DNA of 64,000 bases from Epinephelus fuscoguttatus (GCF_011397635.1 NC_064770.1:7650826-7714825), one strand, 5' to 3'. Shown: positions 36,135 to 48,358, numbered from the stretch's first letter. Notes: generated by a model from the letters alone, not told the origin. Program-made: numbers and translations.

Positions 36135-36718
36135 CTAGAAAAGCACTCAGAGAGTGCAGACCTCCGCCAAGTAGGTGATATTCCCTCCTCCTCTGCATCA
36201 GATTTTGCAGCCTGCATCACAATTAGGTTATTTGCATCCCTATCATTATTAGGTTATATATGTCTTCATCATGGAGACACTGTGGTGTATTTATTTCATT
36301 TTTATTTTGTACCAACACAGAATATAATATGATTTTTTTTGTATTTTTCACTTTCTTTTTTCCAACACAGAACATTAATTTCAACTTTAGAATTACAACA
36401 ATATTTAGCAAGTAGAACAAGACGTGCTTTCCGGCCACCAGATGGCGCTATTTTCATCGTCTTTAGAAATTGGAATTGCTGCTGAGGCTGTCAGACCATA
36501 GAGTTTATTTATTATTTTATCCACTTTGCTTCAACTGATCACCACCAAAATTTTATCATCTTGTCCCATTATCCACCTTGGATGAAAATTTCATCAAAAT
36601 CCTCTCAGAACTTTTTGAGTTATTTTGCAGACAAACAAACAAACAAACAAACAGACAAACAAACAAACAGACAAACAGACCAATGCCAGCGAAAACATTA
36701 CCTCCTTGGCGGAGGTAA
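36135..36718. mobile_element. CCTCCGCCAAG-ended repeat, copy 1
   Basis: A 584-bp insert in the flank of keratin C. The B flank has aaactaaataaaagag without it. The ends carry complementary motifs acctccgccaag (left) and cttggcggaggt (right). Inside are gatggcgctattttcatc, a segment like tgaaaatttcatcaaaatcc, actttttgagttattttgca and a run of CAAA/CAGA repeats. It recurs at 44480-45028, with a partial copy at 45029-45260. I know similar sequences as common in fish but not their class. Confidence 0.75.
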
Positions 36719-36839
36719 TAAAAGAGAAACATTTGAAAAGAAGAATGAGAATATTATTTTATGTTATGAGAAAATGTTATTTCCACTTTATTAATGAATC
36801 TTGTCATGCCCCGCAGGTCTACTTTTTGACTCCTTTAGG

Positions 36840-37044
36840 GGTTAACATGTTTTTAAGTGCTGTATCTTTCAGTGAGAAAGTTGACACCTGGTTGAGTGTA
36901 ATGCTGTCAGTGCACACTTGATGGATGAAGGGGCAGGAATCCAGCCTCACCTGATGGGCCTGTTCACCCTTTGGACTTCTGTTGCCCCAGGTGTCAGTCC
37001 ACACAGAGCCCAAGGACCTCCACACCACATAGCTGACAGGTATT
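36840..37044. repeat. Duplicated non-coding block, copy 2, starting at a tandem-duplication junction
   Basis: At 36840 the sequence leaves the B/C flank (ctttagggg) and enters a near-identical copy of 30895-31107 (ttaacatgtttttaagtgct). This is the breakpoint that joins the C unit to the D unit. Confidence 0.8.
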
Positions 37045-37188
37045 TCTACCATTTTTTTCCCCGTTAAAGGGTTTTTTGGGGGGATTTTTCCTTATCTGCT
37101 GCGAGGGTCCTAAGAACAGAGGGATGCCGTATGCTGTCAAGCCCTGTGAGGCAAATTGTGATATGTGATACTGGGCTTTATGAATAAA

Positions 37189-37234
<46 letters not shown>

Positions 37235-37236
37235 AG
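37045..37236 (+). mobile_element. L2 LINE 3' tip with (ATTG)n tail
   Basis: ccgttaaagggttttttggg to aaaattgattg and eleven or so ATTG repeats. It sits between ctgacagg and tctgtcctcagagagac, which are contiguous in the related blocks at 43870-43905 and about 61525-61550. Confidence 0.85.
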
Positions 37237-38283
37237 ATTGAGATCTGTCCTCAGAGAGACTAAATAGAAGACTCACAAAAGTGTGACTTTTTTTGTACAT
37301 TTACATGTTAAATTCCAACTCAAACTTAATTTTTCAAATGGTCAACGCCTTGAGCATAGCTTGACAGGTGCACTTGCCCTGTGGTGGCCTATGAGTAAAT
37401 GAATGATGTAGGCTTTCTCTTGTTGCCAGCTGGCTCCAAATATTTTTCTGATAACTAGACGTTCAGGAGGTTAATAGTGGGAGCTGAATCATCCACAAAG
37501 GTCTTCCTCTCTCCAACCCAATGGACACTGTGATTAAAACTGGTAAAAACAATGAATAAAGCAGTTTCATTTGAAAAAAACTTTGTTGTCCTGATGCTGC
37601 ACACCGCAGCAAGACTGCTAGCTGTGGTGGCCAACTAGAAAACACAAATGGCCCTATCCAGAGCCAGTATGTTGTTTGTCCAATCCGGGCTACTGGACAA
37701 ACATGGCGATGCAACATGGTGATCCCTGTAGATGAGGAACCACCCATTTTTCCCCTTTTTCACAAATGAAGGCCTGTCTCAATTAGACTGGTTACCAAGC
37801 AGTTATGTTTTTAGAGAGGTTCTATGGATGTATAAAATCGGGTAATTGTTGTCGGGTTATTGATATTAAAATGTATTAATAAAAATTTGTTTTATATGTA
37901 CATACATGCATGCATATACATTTTTTACATTATCATTATATATATCTTTATCTATTTTTTTATAGAATTTTGTTGTTTTTTCTTTTGCCAACGTAACATA
38001 ATGAAATAGAAAATGCAGTAGGTTAATACAGTTTTTTCAGCATACCCTCACAACACGATTATGTTTTTCCATTATCCTCTTCTCTTGTCTCTTATTTTTT
38101 TGTTTGTTTATTTCTTTTCAGTTACACATCAGAGATGATTCTGATCTGTCAATGTGAAATAAAAACACAAGAACCACAGACATTATGTAAGACTTTGTTT
38201 TTTTTTATTGAAGAATGTCAGACAGACTCAGTTTACAATAACAGCATCTGATGCTTTATTCTGGTCTAACTGCTGCTGCTGAT
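37237..38283. other. Spacer and 3' flank of keratin D
   Basis: 37245-37880 has no counterpart beside C and no recognisable gene. 37895-38283 is nearly identical to 31366-31755. AATAAA signals as in C, for example in the complement of ctttattctgg just left of the stop codon. Confidence 0.65.
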
Positions 38284-40866
38284 CTACTTTGCAGAGGAAT
38301 CCTCTACCTTTGTGGTGGACACCAGCATGGTGGCGATGCTGCAGAAAAGAAAAATCACAGTTTATTTTGACTTTTTCAGTATGATCAGACTGAAAATGAT
38401 TTTTTATTTTTTATCAAAAGAAAAACAAAACTAGTAATACTTAAAGTTAAATGAAACTACGTTTACATCATCTAGTAGCTAGTAAGTAAGAAACAGTATT
38501 TTTTGTTTTTGTTATCAGAAGCTGATATGTGTTTTTACAATGAATAAATGCCATTTTTCTGAATTCTGTCCAAAACTATGAGATTTAAAGTTTAAATTAT
38601 GATGCAAAATTTTATTAGTATTAGTATTTTTAGCCATTCTGCAGTAGCAGTGATGGATGCAAATGTCTGTTTGTCAACCACTTTGTTCAAAACTAACCTA
38701 TCTCAACAACCACTGAATGGATTGTGATGAAATGTGGTTTACACATTTATCAGGAGGAAGTGTAATAACTTAGGAGATCCTCTGATTTTTCATCTAGCAC
38801 CATCATCAGGTCAACATTTGAATGTGTCCAATACTTTGCTTTATGACCAAATACCTACAGAACTAAAGACACTCCCATAAGATTCTGCATGCTAAAATGC
38901 TAAGCTAAGATGTTTTGTGAGTATTTGTGCACTTAACACAACATGTGTGAAAGAGTTAATGGCAGAGAAAATGTTCTAAATTCACTGAACGTTTCCCTGC
39001 ACTCACCTCTCTCCATCCAGCAGCCTCCTGTACTGGGCGATCTCCAGCTCCAGTCTGGTCTTGATGTCCAACAGGTCAGCATACATGATCTTCTGGTTCT
39101 CCAGGTCAGATCTCAGCTGGGCCAGCTGCTCCTCCAGAGCCTCCACCTGCCTCTGGTAACCTGTCAGCATGTTGGCGTAGCGGGTCCTGGTCTCAGCGAG
39201 ACTTGCCTCCAGAGCTCCTTTCTGTTCAGGAGGAAGAGGGAGGACAGTCAGGTCAGAGAGAGAACAACAGATGACTTAATGAGGTTGAAAGGATTAGTTT
39301 TCTTACCTTGCTGATCTGAGCCTGCAGTTTGATCTCCAGAGTCTGAAGAGTTCTTCTGATCTCCCCGATCTCGGACTTTGACGTCTGCAAGTACTCAGCG
39401 CTAGAAGCCACGTCTTTGTTCAGGTCAGCTGTCTGTGGAGCACAAGTGCTAATTATGTTATTGAGCTGCTAAACATCCCGGAAGAGCGTAACTTAAAGAC
39501 CAAAAAAAAAAAGCTATAAAACTTCAAAAGTAAAACTTATAAAACTTAAAAATCAAAAAGTGGTTGTAGTATGACTTGAGATGGAGCCGGTTTTGGACAG
39601 TAGGGGGCAGCAGTGATCACATTCAGAGTACGAAATAGGACTTTGTGGTCTCACCTTGGCTTGGAACCATGACTCCAGGTCTCTGCGATTCTTGTTGGCA
39701 ACGGTCTCGTAGTGGTCTCTGATTCCAGCCAAGACAGCAGACAGGTCTTGTTGAGGAGCCGCATCCACCTCCACATTCACCTGACCTCCCATCTGGGCCC
39801 GCAGAGCCAGCAGATCCTGCAGGAAGACACTGGTTAAACTTCTGTTATTTTATCCTTTTATTTCTGTTTCTTTTTTTGTCAGGTTTCAGTGGTCATACCT
39901 CCTCGTGGTTCTTCTCCATATGGATCAGCTCTTCTCTCAGACCCTCCAACTGCTTCTCCAGGTCAGCCCGGCTCAGGGTCAGCTCTTGCATGACCCTCTT
40001 CAGCCCGGCGATGTCAGCTTCCACCATTTGGCGCATTGCCAGCTCGTTGTCATACCTGGGGGGAAAAAAAGCAAGAATGAGATAAAAAAAATCACCTGAA
40101 TGTTGAAATGACTGCAAAGAAGGGGCTCACAAAAACACAGATTGAATCAGATAACTTTATGTTGTGTTCTCACCATGTGATATGATGTTAAAAGACTCAA
40201 AGTCTCACACTCACTTGACTCTGAAGTCTTCGGTGGCCAGCTTGGCATTGTCCACAGCGAGAATGAGGTCAGCGTTACCACGAGCAGCAAGATTGATCTG
40301 AAATGTTGAAAAAAAAATATAAATTAAAACTTTAATGTTCAGATGGTTTGTAGAAAAAATGAAGAACCAAAAACTTCAATACTTGTCACATAAAATCATC
40401 AATCTAAATACTTCCAATCAAAATATTCAAAAGCAAAGGCTTATTAAGTTTCTGTTCTCACCTTGTCCTGCAGGTCTTTGATGCGGACGTTGAAGCTGGT
40501 GAAGTTGTGAGCGTCTGGCAGGGTTCTGTTCTCCAGAAACTGTCTGATCTTCAGCTCCAGTTCAGCATTGGCCTTCTCCAGACTGCGCACCTTCTCCAGG
40601 TATGTGGCCAGGCGGTCGTTGAGGTTCTGCATGGTGGCTTTCTCGCTCACAGTCACGTCAACTGCGTCAGCCAAGTTAAAGCCACTGCCAGCACCAGCAG
40701 AGGAAACAAAGGAGGCCTTGGACACACGGACTCCAGACCCTCCAGCTCCTCCGTACACACTGCCAGCCCCTATGCTGCTGACTCTTTGGGACACAGAGGG
40801 AGCCATCAAGATGGAGCTCCTCATGGGGGAAGACATGTAGCTGCTGCGGCTGGAGAAGGAGGTCAT
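38284..40866 (-). CDS. Type I keratin D, complete
   Basis: Exons: 40462-40866, 40215-40297, 39899-40055, 39655-39816, 39307-39432, 39007-39221, 38284-38338; 1203 nt, 400 residues, no break. The tail [18 protein letters not shown] equals that of C. The head differs by [11 protein letters not shown], and exon 1 ends in Lys rather than Gln at the intron 1 border, as in E. Exons 5-7 and intron 6 are near-identical to C, but introns 2 and 3 differ more, so the gene is a mosaic of a recent C copy and sequence closer to E. Its 5' flank (40990-41330) departs from that of B and C. Expected to form filaments with a type II keratin. Confidence 0.95.
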
Positions 40867-40928
40867 GGCTGCTGGTCAGCTGGTCGTTGGCTCTGAGCAG
40901 AGAGTGAAGAGGTGCTGGGACAGCAGCT

Positions 40929-40988
40929 CCTCTTATGCCTCAAAATGGTGAGGGGGGTCGTTGTGGTATTTGGGATGCCAAACATGCC
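40929..40988 (-). promoter_or_regulatory. Keratin D core promoter
   Basis: GCATAAGAGG at 40929-40938 and GGCATGTTTGGCATCCC at 40972-40988, minus strand. Confidence 0.65.
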
Positions 40989-41959
40989 AGAGTGACAGTG
41001 CAGCTAACCTGTCAAGCCAACGGGTCTGAGCTGAGCAGGTGAGGTCCAGCAGGTTGGGTAGGTCTTCATCTGAAAGAGAAAGTCTATTCAAACCCTTCTA
41101 AGATAAGCTCCAGGGCCTCTGGGCAACATCTCAGAGGGGCCTGACATCTTTTATACCTGATTGTCCAGTCCTGTCTGTCCACAGAGAGCCCCTAGGACCA
41201 AACATCCAGTCAGACCTCATATGCTTCACAGCTCACAGCTCTGTCCACAGAGAGATTCAAAGACAGCAGGAGAGTCTAAAGTTAGCATTTTTTGGAGTTG
41301 AGAAAATTCTCCTTTAGCTCATTAAAAGGTTAATATCTCTATAAGATGGGAGTGCTGAGTGGCAATTTTTAATACATTTCATAAACCTATAGTGGTGAAA
41401 CTGATGAGTATTTGAACCTAATTTATTTTTTTCTTGCTTTACTCATCAATGCCCTGTTATATCTGGACCATATCTATCTTCTCAATTACTCCTTCTGTCC
41501 CTGCTGTTGTTAACACTATCCCTGCAGTTGACGAGATTTTCCATCATTTATGACAGAAAAAAAATTATGGTTGCGCAAGCCGTGGAGATGTGTATGGACT
41601 CAGACTCTGATAATTCCTGTTTCGATCTATATTCTTAATCCGATTTGGATAAGGACGCAGACAAGTTTGTTGGGACAAAATTGGATCTCCATGACAGTGA
41701 CACATTTCCACGTAAATTTCCACGTATTTCTATGTAAATGTGAAGTTGATTTTGTATTTGAAAATGACTGTCTTTGTGTTGATAAAAAATGAATGGAATA
41801 AGATAGAATTAAATGTTTTAAAAACAGAAGGTCTTTTCTTTAGTTTCATGTATATACTGTTTACATATTCATAGAACAAATCATTCTGTGGGTCTTAACA
41901 TGCTGGCAGTGGCTGGCAACTTAAAAATAGTACCCTGGCAGGGAAAGTGTTAATGCATG
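40989..41959. other. Upstream flank of keratin D
   Basis: Diverged version of the keratin 5' flank up to about 41440 (gtccacagagagattcaaag, gtggtgaaactgatgagtat). The rest is AT-rich without recognised features. Confidence 0.6.
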
Positions 41960-42725
41960 TTCTGCAGGGCTAGAGAGGGTTGATGTGGGCTGTGCCTTGA
42001 ATTCCCATGACCTTAAGCAACCTGGTAGCTGACTTGCCCACAAAGCCTCTGCAGCCAACTTCAGCTGGGCAAACCTTCACTTTCAGCATCAGCTGCCTTG
42101 CAAGTGCAGAATGGTAGAGGGGGTACAGCATTGATTTATGTCTGTCTAGACACTTCAGCACCTGATTGTGCCGCCAGGTCAACAACCTTGCGTCCGGCTT
42201 GTCTTGCAGCAAACCAGGATTTGTTCTAGGTTTGCTGGAAATGGGCAGAGGTGGCACATGGGGTCCTCTCTGAACTATTGGCTCAGGTTCCTCAGAGGTG
42301 GCAGGACATCGTAGGTGGCTCGTATTATGAAGCTGGTTTGAGATGCTTCCATGCCCCACATCCGCTGTCCTTGTTGTGCCTGTAACTGCCTATGCGCACC
42401 TCATTGCCTGCTCTTGTTGACACAACTCCTTGACCTTGGCGCTGACATGGCGGTGCCTTGTGCCAGGATGGTCTGCTCCCTCCAAAGCCAAGGCCTCCTC
42501 TTCCTTGTTGAACATGCCCAACAATGTCCCTGTGTTCAGGGCTGACTTTGTCTGTTGTGTAGATGCAGAAGGGGTCCACCTCCTTCCAGTAGCGAGTGGC
42601 AGAGCTGTTTGGGCTATTTACATGGATCAGGTGATTCTGTTATTGTCCTTTCTGAGCACATGTACTCCTCTTCAAGACTGGACACAGGGAGCTCCAGAGG
42701 GCCTTTTCCATGCAGCCCTATGTTG
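41960..42725 (-). mobile_element. LINE fragment, R2-like endonuclease end, minus strand
   Basis: Translated on the minus strand it gives KVKVCPAEVGCRGFVGKSATRLLKVMG near 42000-42090 and LLTWRHNQVLKCL near 42140-42190, segments I know from a fish R2-like LINE whose endonuclease reads RPDLVLW..VELTVPWE. Several frame breaks and no RT: a relic. A related fragment lies on the other strand at 59720-60290. Confidence 0.6.
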
Positions 42726-42899
42726 AACTAAGCTACTTTTTGGCAAATGAGATCATCGGTCCCTCCAGTCTGTCAGCCTTAGAAATTTGAACCTCATAGA
42801 TGGTTAAAGGACACGTCAGCCTGGGTAGGAAGCCAAATTGAAGGCACCAGAGCACCAGGCTGAATAAATGGGTTGAAAGACTGAACTTTCACACCTTAA

Positions 42900-43290
42900 A
42901 GGTAGGATATGGAGGATTTTCAAACAAAAAAAATATACACATATACAAATGAAATCCTGCTTAATCATCACCTATGGGCTTCTACTCATGTGTGGTGGTG
43001 ACTCTGTTTGCAGAGCTCCTGCCCTTTAACTGTATTTTGATGTTTTTGTGAGCTCGGACCGCTTCTGGGCAGAGATTTCCCCAGCCAATGAGAGCGCGCA
43101 GGTGCTGTGTCTGAGCGTGTCCGAGCGTGTCCAAGCGTGCACCAGCGAGAGCCTTGCCTGAACCTCTTCTGTGAAGCCTTCTTCCATACCTCTGGGCTCC
43201 GTACACCCGGGAGAGTTGAGCCTGATAGGAGGGGCCGAATTTGAATGTGTGGTTACAAACAGCAACTGGAAAATCCTCCAGACCCTACCT
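42900..43290. mobile_element. TTAA-flanked non-autonomous DNA transposon
   Basis: A 391-bp element with inverted ends aggtaggatatggaggattt / aaatcctccagaccctacct, flanked by TTAA at 42896-42899 and 43291-43294. The middle is GC-rich (gagcgtgtccgagcgtgtcc). No coding potential. Kolobok or piggyBac type cannot be told apart. Confidence 0.75.
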
Positions 43291-43294
43291 TTAA

Positions 43295-44440
43295 AGTAAA
43301 AAAATGGTTTTATCTGCCCCTGCGCTATTTGTCTCTTAACACAGCTAGAGCTGAGTGAGTGATTGCTCATACTGCTCAAGCAGCAATGTACACTGTCATG
43401 TATTTTCCCCAGAAAGGGAAATCAGGGTTTCAAAACAGGAAAGAAAGGAAAGGGAAAGAAAAAATTAAAAGGCACATGAGGAGAGACACAGTTTATGCAT
43501 AGAGCCCAGAATTTGGTGCTATGTCCCTGCTCACCAAGATCACATTTTGCCATGATAACACGCATAGAATCACAAGGTGAAAATACCCCCCCACTGTCCC
43601 GCTGGTAATAAAGCACACTTACATGGTTAAATCACAAAGAAAATAAAATGTAGTAAGAGAAACAATATTAACATCTTTCAAAGTGTTCTATGACTTCCTG
43701 TCAGTGAAACCTGAAGGTGAGTTTCATGCTGTCAGTGCACACCTGATGGATGAAGGAGCAGGAATGGAGCCTCATCTGATGGGCCTGTTTACCTAGGCTC
43801 CTGTTCCCTGGGGGGAACAGATGGTCCGGTCTGGTCAGTCCACGTGGAGCCCCATGGACCTTAAATGCCACACAGCTCACAGGTCTGTCCTCAGAGAGAC
43901 ATTAAAGAAAAGACTCATGGAAAAAACTCAGTTTAAAAACTTAAACTCAGGTTAGGTTTGAGCACTCGCCTGTTTGTCCTCTTGTTCACATAAAGTGTAT
44001 GTAAGTGTCGTTAACCTTTAAGACTCTTATTTTGTTTAAGTTTTGTAACCCTGAAGAGATCAAACCATCCAGTGTTTCACAGGAAAACAGCAAAGGTGAG
44101 AGAAATAGCTGAGAGAGAACAGTTTTATGGAGAAAAAAAAATGTTTTACTTATTTACTTTTAACTAACTTGTATAAAATGCAGGAAAAATCATGCAGGTA
44201 ACCAAACTGTGATTTTTCTCCAATTAAAATAAAGACTCTTCCTTTGCTTTTGTCTATAGATATCAAACCAGCATAACACAATATATTTGTACTATACTTG
44301 AAAGGGACGTCATTGACATAATCCATTCCCTAGCTCCTAATCTGCTTTATACAGTTTAAACACACATTTTTAAAAACATTCCCAAGTTTTCAGTAATGAC
44401 CCCTCGGTCTATCTTGTCACTCCTCAGGTGGGTCCTGATC
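43295..44440. repeat. Duplicated non-coding block, copy 3 (orphan keratin flank)
   Basis: Paralogous to 60730-61820 along its length: cagcaatgtacactgtcat, atcagggtttcaaaaca, cacacttacatggttaaatc, gtccggtct, ctgtcctcagagagacatta. It includes the keratin-flank words seen at 30.9 and 36.9 kb but has no keratin exons nearby. Confidence 0.75.
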
Positions 44441-44479
44441 TCCAGGTTGGGAAGCTTCAGGACTCAAAGGACCACAGTA

Positions 44480-45028
44480 TAAACTAGAAAAGCACTCAGA
44501 GAGTGCAGACCTCCGCCAAGTAGGTGATATTCCCTCCCCCTCTACATCAGATTTTGCAGCCTGCATCACAATTAGGTTATTTGCGTCACTATCATTATCA
44601 GGTTATATATGCCTTCACCATGGAGACACTGTGGTGTATTTGTTTCATTTTTATTTTGTACCAACACAGAATAAAATATGTTTTTTTGTATTTTTCACTT
44701 TCTGTTTTTTTCCAGCGCAGAACATAAATTTCAACTTTAGAATTACAACAATATTTAGCAAAAGAACAAGATGTGCTTTCCGGCCACCAGATGGTGCTAT
44801 TTTCACCATCTCATTAGACATTGGAATTGCTGCTGAGGCTGTCAGACGATCATTTTAACCAATCACCACCAAAATTTTTATCATCTCTTCCTTGTCCCAT
44901 TATCCACCTTTCCTGAAAATTTCATCACAATCCGTTCATAACTTTTTGAGTTATTTTGCAGACAAACAAACAAACAAACAGACAAACAGACCAACGGCTG
45001 TGAAAACATAACCTCCTTGGTGGAGGTA
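44480..45028. mobile_element. CCTCCGCCAAG-ended repeat, copy 2
   Basis: Begins actagaaaagcactcagaga and ends ttggtggaggtaa. It lines up with 36135-36718 over its whole length, including the ACAA run (about 44963-44990). Confidence 0.75.
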
Positions 45029-45260
45029 ACTAGGAAAGCACTCGGAGAGCGCAGACCTCCGCCAAGCAGCTCGGATTTCCCGCCATTTTATTATTTTATC
45101 CACTTCCGCTTCAACTGATCACCACCAAAATTTTATCATCTCTTCCTTGTCCCATTATCCACCTTTCCTGAAAATGTCATGAAAATCCATTCAGAACATT
45201 TTGAGTTATTTTAACAGACCAGCGCTGGTGAAAACATAACCTCCTTTGCCGAGGTAATAA
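45029..45260. mobile_element. CCTCCGCCAAG-ended repeat, copy 3 (internally deleted)
   Basis: Starts directly after copy 2 with actaggaaagcactcggag and ends cctttgccgaggtaat. It lacks most of the middle part and the ACAA run. Confidence 0.65.
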
Positions 45261-45849
45261 AAATCAAAAATTGATCAGTTAGATTAATAAACTAAAGACC
45301 ATCCTGCGATGAAATCACACAATCTGCGGTACAGTGAGGCCAGGGGCGTAAAGTGCGGGACCAAAGGCCTCTTCCTCACTTCCTACCCCCCTACCTCCAG
45401 CCCCCTTCCTCAGACATAACTTAAACATACACATGCATGTTTCTATGTTTATGCTGTCATCTTTGAACTTTTTAAATGTTAATTGAAATTACACTTTTAT
45501 TTTTCTTACCTATACATTTGAATATTGTGCTTTTTTTCTGAATTTTGTTGCCAAGAAATGAGCAATAAATTCTTTTGATATTTTGACTTAGATTTTTCGT
45601 TTGTCTTCTCTGCTTCTTAAGCATTATTATTATTATTAACCAGTATTATATATCTTCCTGGTTTCACAGGTTTTATATCAGTTTCAAAGTCTCTAAGACC
45701 ACCTTCTTGTTATTCACATTATAAAAATAAACAGCTTTTTTAGGGGTTCAAGGTCAAAGGGCTGAACCCTATGGTTTTTGCTTTGACTTCATTTTTTTTT
45801 TCCTTTTTTTTTCTCCTTTGGAAATGTTTTCCATGAGATGTTATATCTT
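45261..45849. other. Unassigned spacer
   Basis: No gene or repeat recognised; low-complexity T-rich stretch near 45790-45820. Confidence 0.4.
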
Positions 45850-46092
45850 AAGGCCAAAACACACCGGCGGCGTCATTGACGTGAGTCATGTGCCGCCCTG
45901 AACACACACAAAAAACGTAGCGCTGTGGGGCGTCAACCAGATTTCTATTGCACACTCCAGTCCGCTAGGCTGGGAAGTACAAAATAGCGCTTTTTCTAGG
46001 GTGGCGACACTGGAAAAATAGGACAATAGCATAAAGTGCTGCGGCACAGCATGTCGACGCGCGTTGAGCCGCCGCCGGTGTGTTTTGGCCTT
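45850..46092. mobile_element. Short palindromic DNA transposon (MITE)
   Basis: 243 bp with perfect inverted ends aaggccaaaacacaccggcg (the match runs three bases further). Interior GC-rich, with gtgccgccctgaacacac at the left. Target duplication not clear. Confidence 0.75.
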
Positions 46093-46908
46093 CAGACTCA
46101 TGAAATTTTCACCAGTGATTGGAAGTTGTGTGCAAATGCTGCTCAAGAAGTATGACACCAGTTGGCCAGATTAGGGCACTATAATTAAGGTTCAAAAATT
46201 CTATTTTTATAAGGACACACCCTTCAAATCTTAAATCTGATTGACTTCAAAAGTGACACACAAATGCAGTTCAGTCTGCTGTAAGAAAAAGCCTTAAAAA
46301 CCATGATGGGACCACACATAAAATTTTTCACCATTCTGAAAAGCTGTAGGTCCAAGTTTTCTGTGGATGATCAATGGACCAAACTTATGAAAAGTTATTA
46401 AAAGCTTGTTGATATCTCATTGTGTTTTACAGATATTAGCCAGTGAACTTCAGAGAGGGCGTGGCTCAGTATATAAATAGACCTAACTCCACTACCATTG
46501 AACCAGTCATCACAAAACTTGTAAGAAATATTCAAATACCTGAATCATGCTCTAAAACCACTAGGGGGTGTTACAATGCAAAAAGTTTATATCCAATAAT
46601 CAGCTGGAGATTTGTACAAAATTTGGTTTGCACTATACAGGGTCATGTCTCAGTTGATACTTAAAATTTGGAAATGATTGCCTTAAGAGAATGTGGCTCA
46701 TTGCAATAAATCTGAATTTCAAGACATTTCACATTCCAAACTTAAAAACAACAACAAAATAAATCACCAGTACTTCCTACAGAGCTGACATTCTTTCAGT
46801 ACCCTACCTCCACTGAAATGAAATGATGACAAAATTTTGCCTCACCGCAACCTGTAGTCAGTTAGGAAGTCCGTCACTGTATTTTTAAGAATGTGCAAAA
46901 TTAATTAC
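46093..46908. repeat. Unclassified interspersed repeat
   Basis: 46100-46660 has long-repeat phrases (gttgatatctcattgtgttt, cagagagggcgtggctcag) that I associate with abundant fish repeats; no frame and no ends visible. 46660-46908 unassigned. Confidence 0.35.
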
Positions 46909-47551
46909 TCAATCAATCAATCAATCAATCAATAAATTTTATTTATAAAGCCCAATATCACAAATCACAGTTTGCCTCACAGGGCTTTACAGCATACGAC
47001 ATCCCTCTGTCCTTATGACCCTCACAGCTGATAAGGAAAAACTCCCCAAAATAAACTCTTTAACGGGGGAAAAACGGTAGAAACCTTAGGAAGAGCAACT
47101 GAGGAGGGATCCCTCTTCCAGGACGGACAGACGTGCAATAGATGTCGTACAGAACAGATCAACATGATAAATTAACAGTAATCCGTATGACACAATGAGA
47201 GAGAGGCAGAGACAGAGAGAGATACAGATGGTAATGACAGTAGCTTACAGCAACATTAATGAAAGTAATAATATTATAGTTATAGTTCTGGCTACTGTGG
47301 TACAATATGTTGAAAGTATATATTAATATCTGATAGTATACATGTGTGACAATAATCATATAATAACAGTAGAAGTATGACTAATGACTAATGATGGCAG
47401 CAGCAGGAGGCATCTGGCAGGACCACGGCAGCAGCACAACCACACACGTCACACCATCCAGGCACCGCTGCAATATAAGTTAACCTGAGAGACAATGGAG
47501 CACAAAGGCTCCGGAGAAGAAGTCGAGTTAGTGACATGCAGTAACAGGACA

Positions 47552-47601
<50 letters not shown>

Positions 47602-48318
47602 AGAGAAGGTGCCCGGTGTATTATAGGGGGGTCCTCCGGCAGACTAGGCCTAAGTCAGCCTAACTAGGGGCTGGTACAGGGCAAGCCTGAGCCAGCCCTA
47701 ACTATAAGCTTTATCAAAGAGGACAGTCTTAAGTCTAGTCTTAAATGTGGAGACGGTGTCTGCCTCGCGAAGCGTAACAGGAAGATGATTCCACAGGAGA
47801 GGAGCCTGATAGCTAAAGGCTCTGGCTCCTGATCTACTTTTGGAGACTTTAGGGACCACGAGTAACCCTGCATTCTCAGAGCGCAGTGTTCTGGTGGGAT
47901 AATAAGGCACTATGAGCTCTCTAAGATATGATGGAGCCTGACCATTTAGAGCTTTATAAGTTAACAGTAGGATTTTAAATTCAATTCTGGATTTTACAGG
48001 GAGCCAGTGCAGAGAAGCTAAAACAGGAGAAATATGATCACGTTTCTTAGTTCCTGTTAGTACACGTGCTGCTGCATTCTGAATTAGCTGGAGAGTTTTT
48101 AAGGACTTACTAGAGCTACCTGATAATAGAGAGTTACAATAATCCAGTTATTCCTCAGGTGAAGGGCTCATTGCATGGGTCAAACAGTCTCAGTAAAAAA
48201 TCAAAAAATGCAAGGCTCCTTCAAAAACACACCATGGCACACTGTAAAGTCTGTAAAGTTAAAATGCCTTTATTTTACATGGCAAAATGAATCAAAAAGA
48301 GTTAAAAAAAAAAAAAAT

Positions 48319-48358
48319 GACCAACGCGTATCGACCAACATAGGTCTTCATCAGGGTC
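48319..48358 (-). ncRNA. Hammerhead-ribozyme-like motif, inverted 5' copy
   Basis: Complement of the motif at 52311-52350: GACC, CTGATGA, a GACC/GGTC hairpin, a GATA core segment (the consensus is GAAA), then CGCGTT and GGTC. It lies in the inverted terminal copy of the Penelope-like element. Confidence 0.6.
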
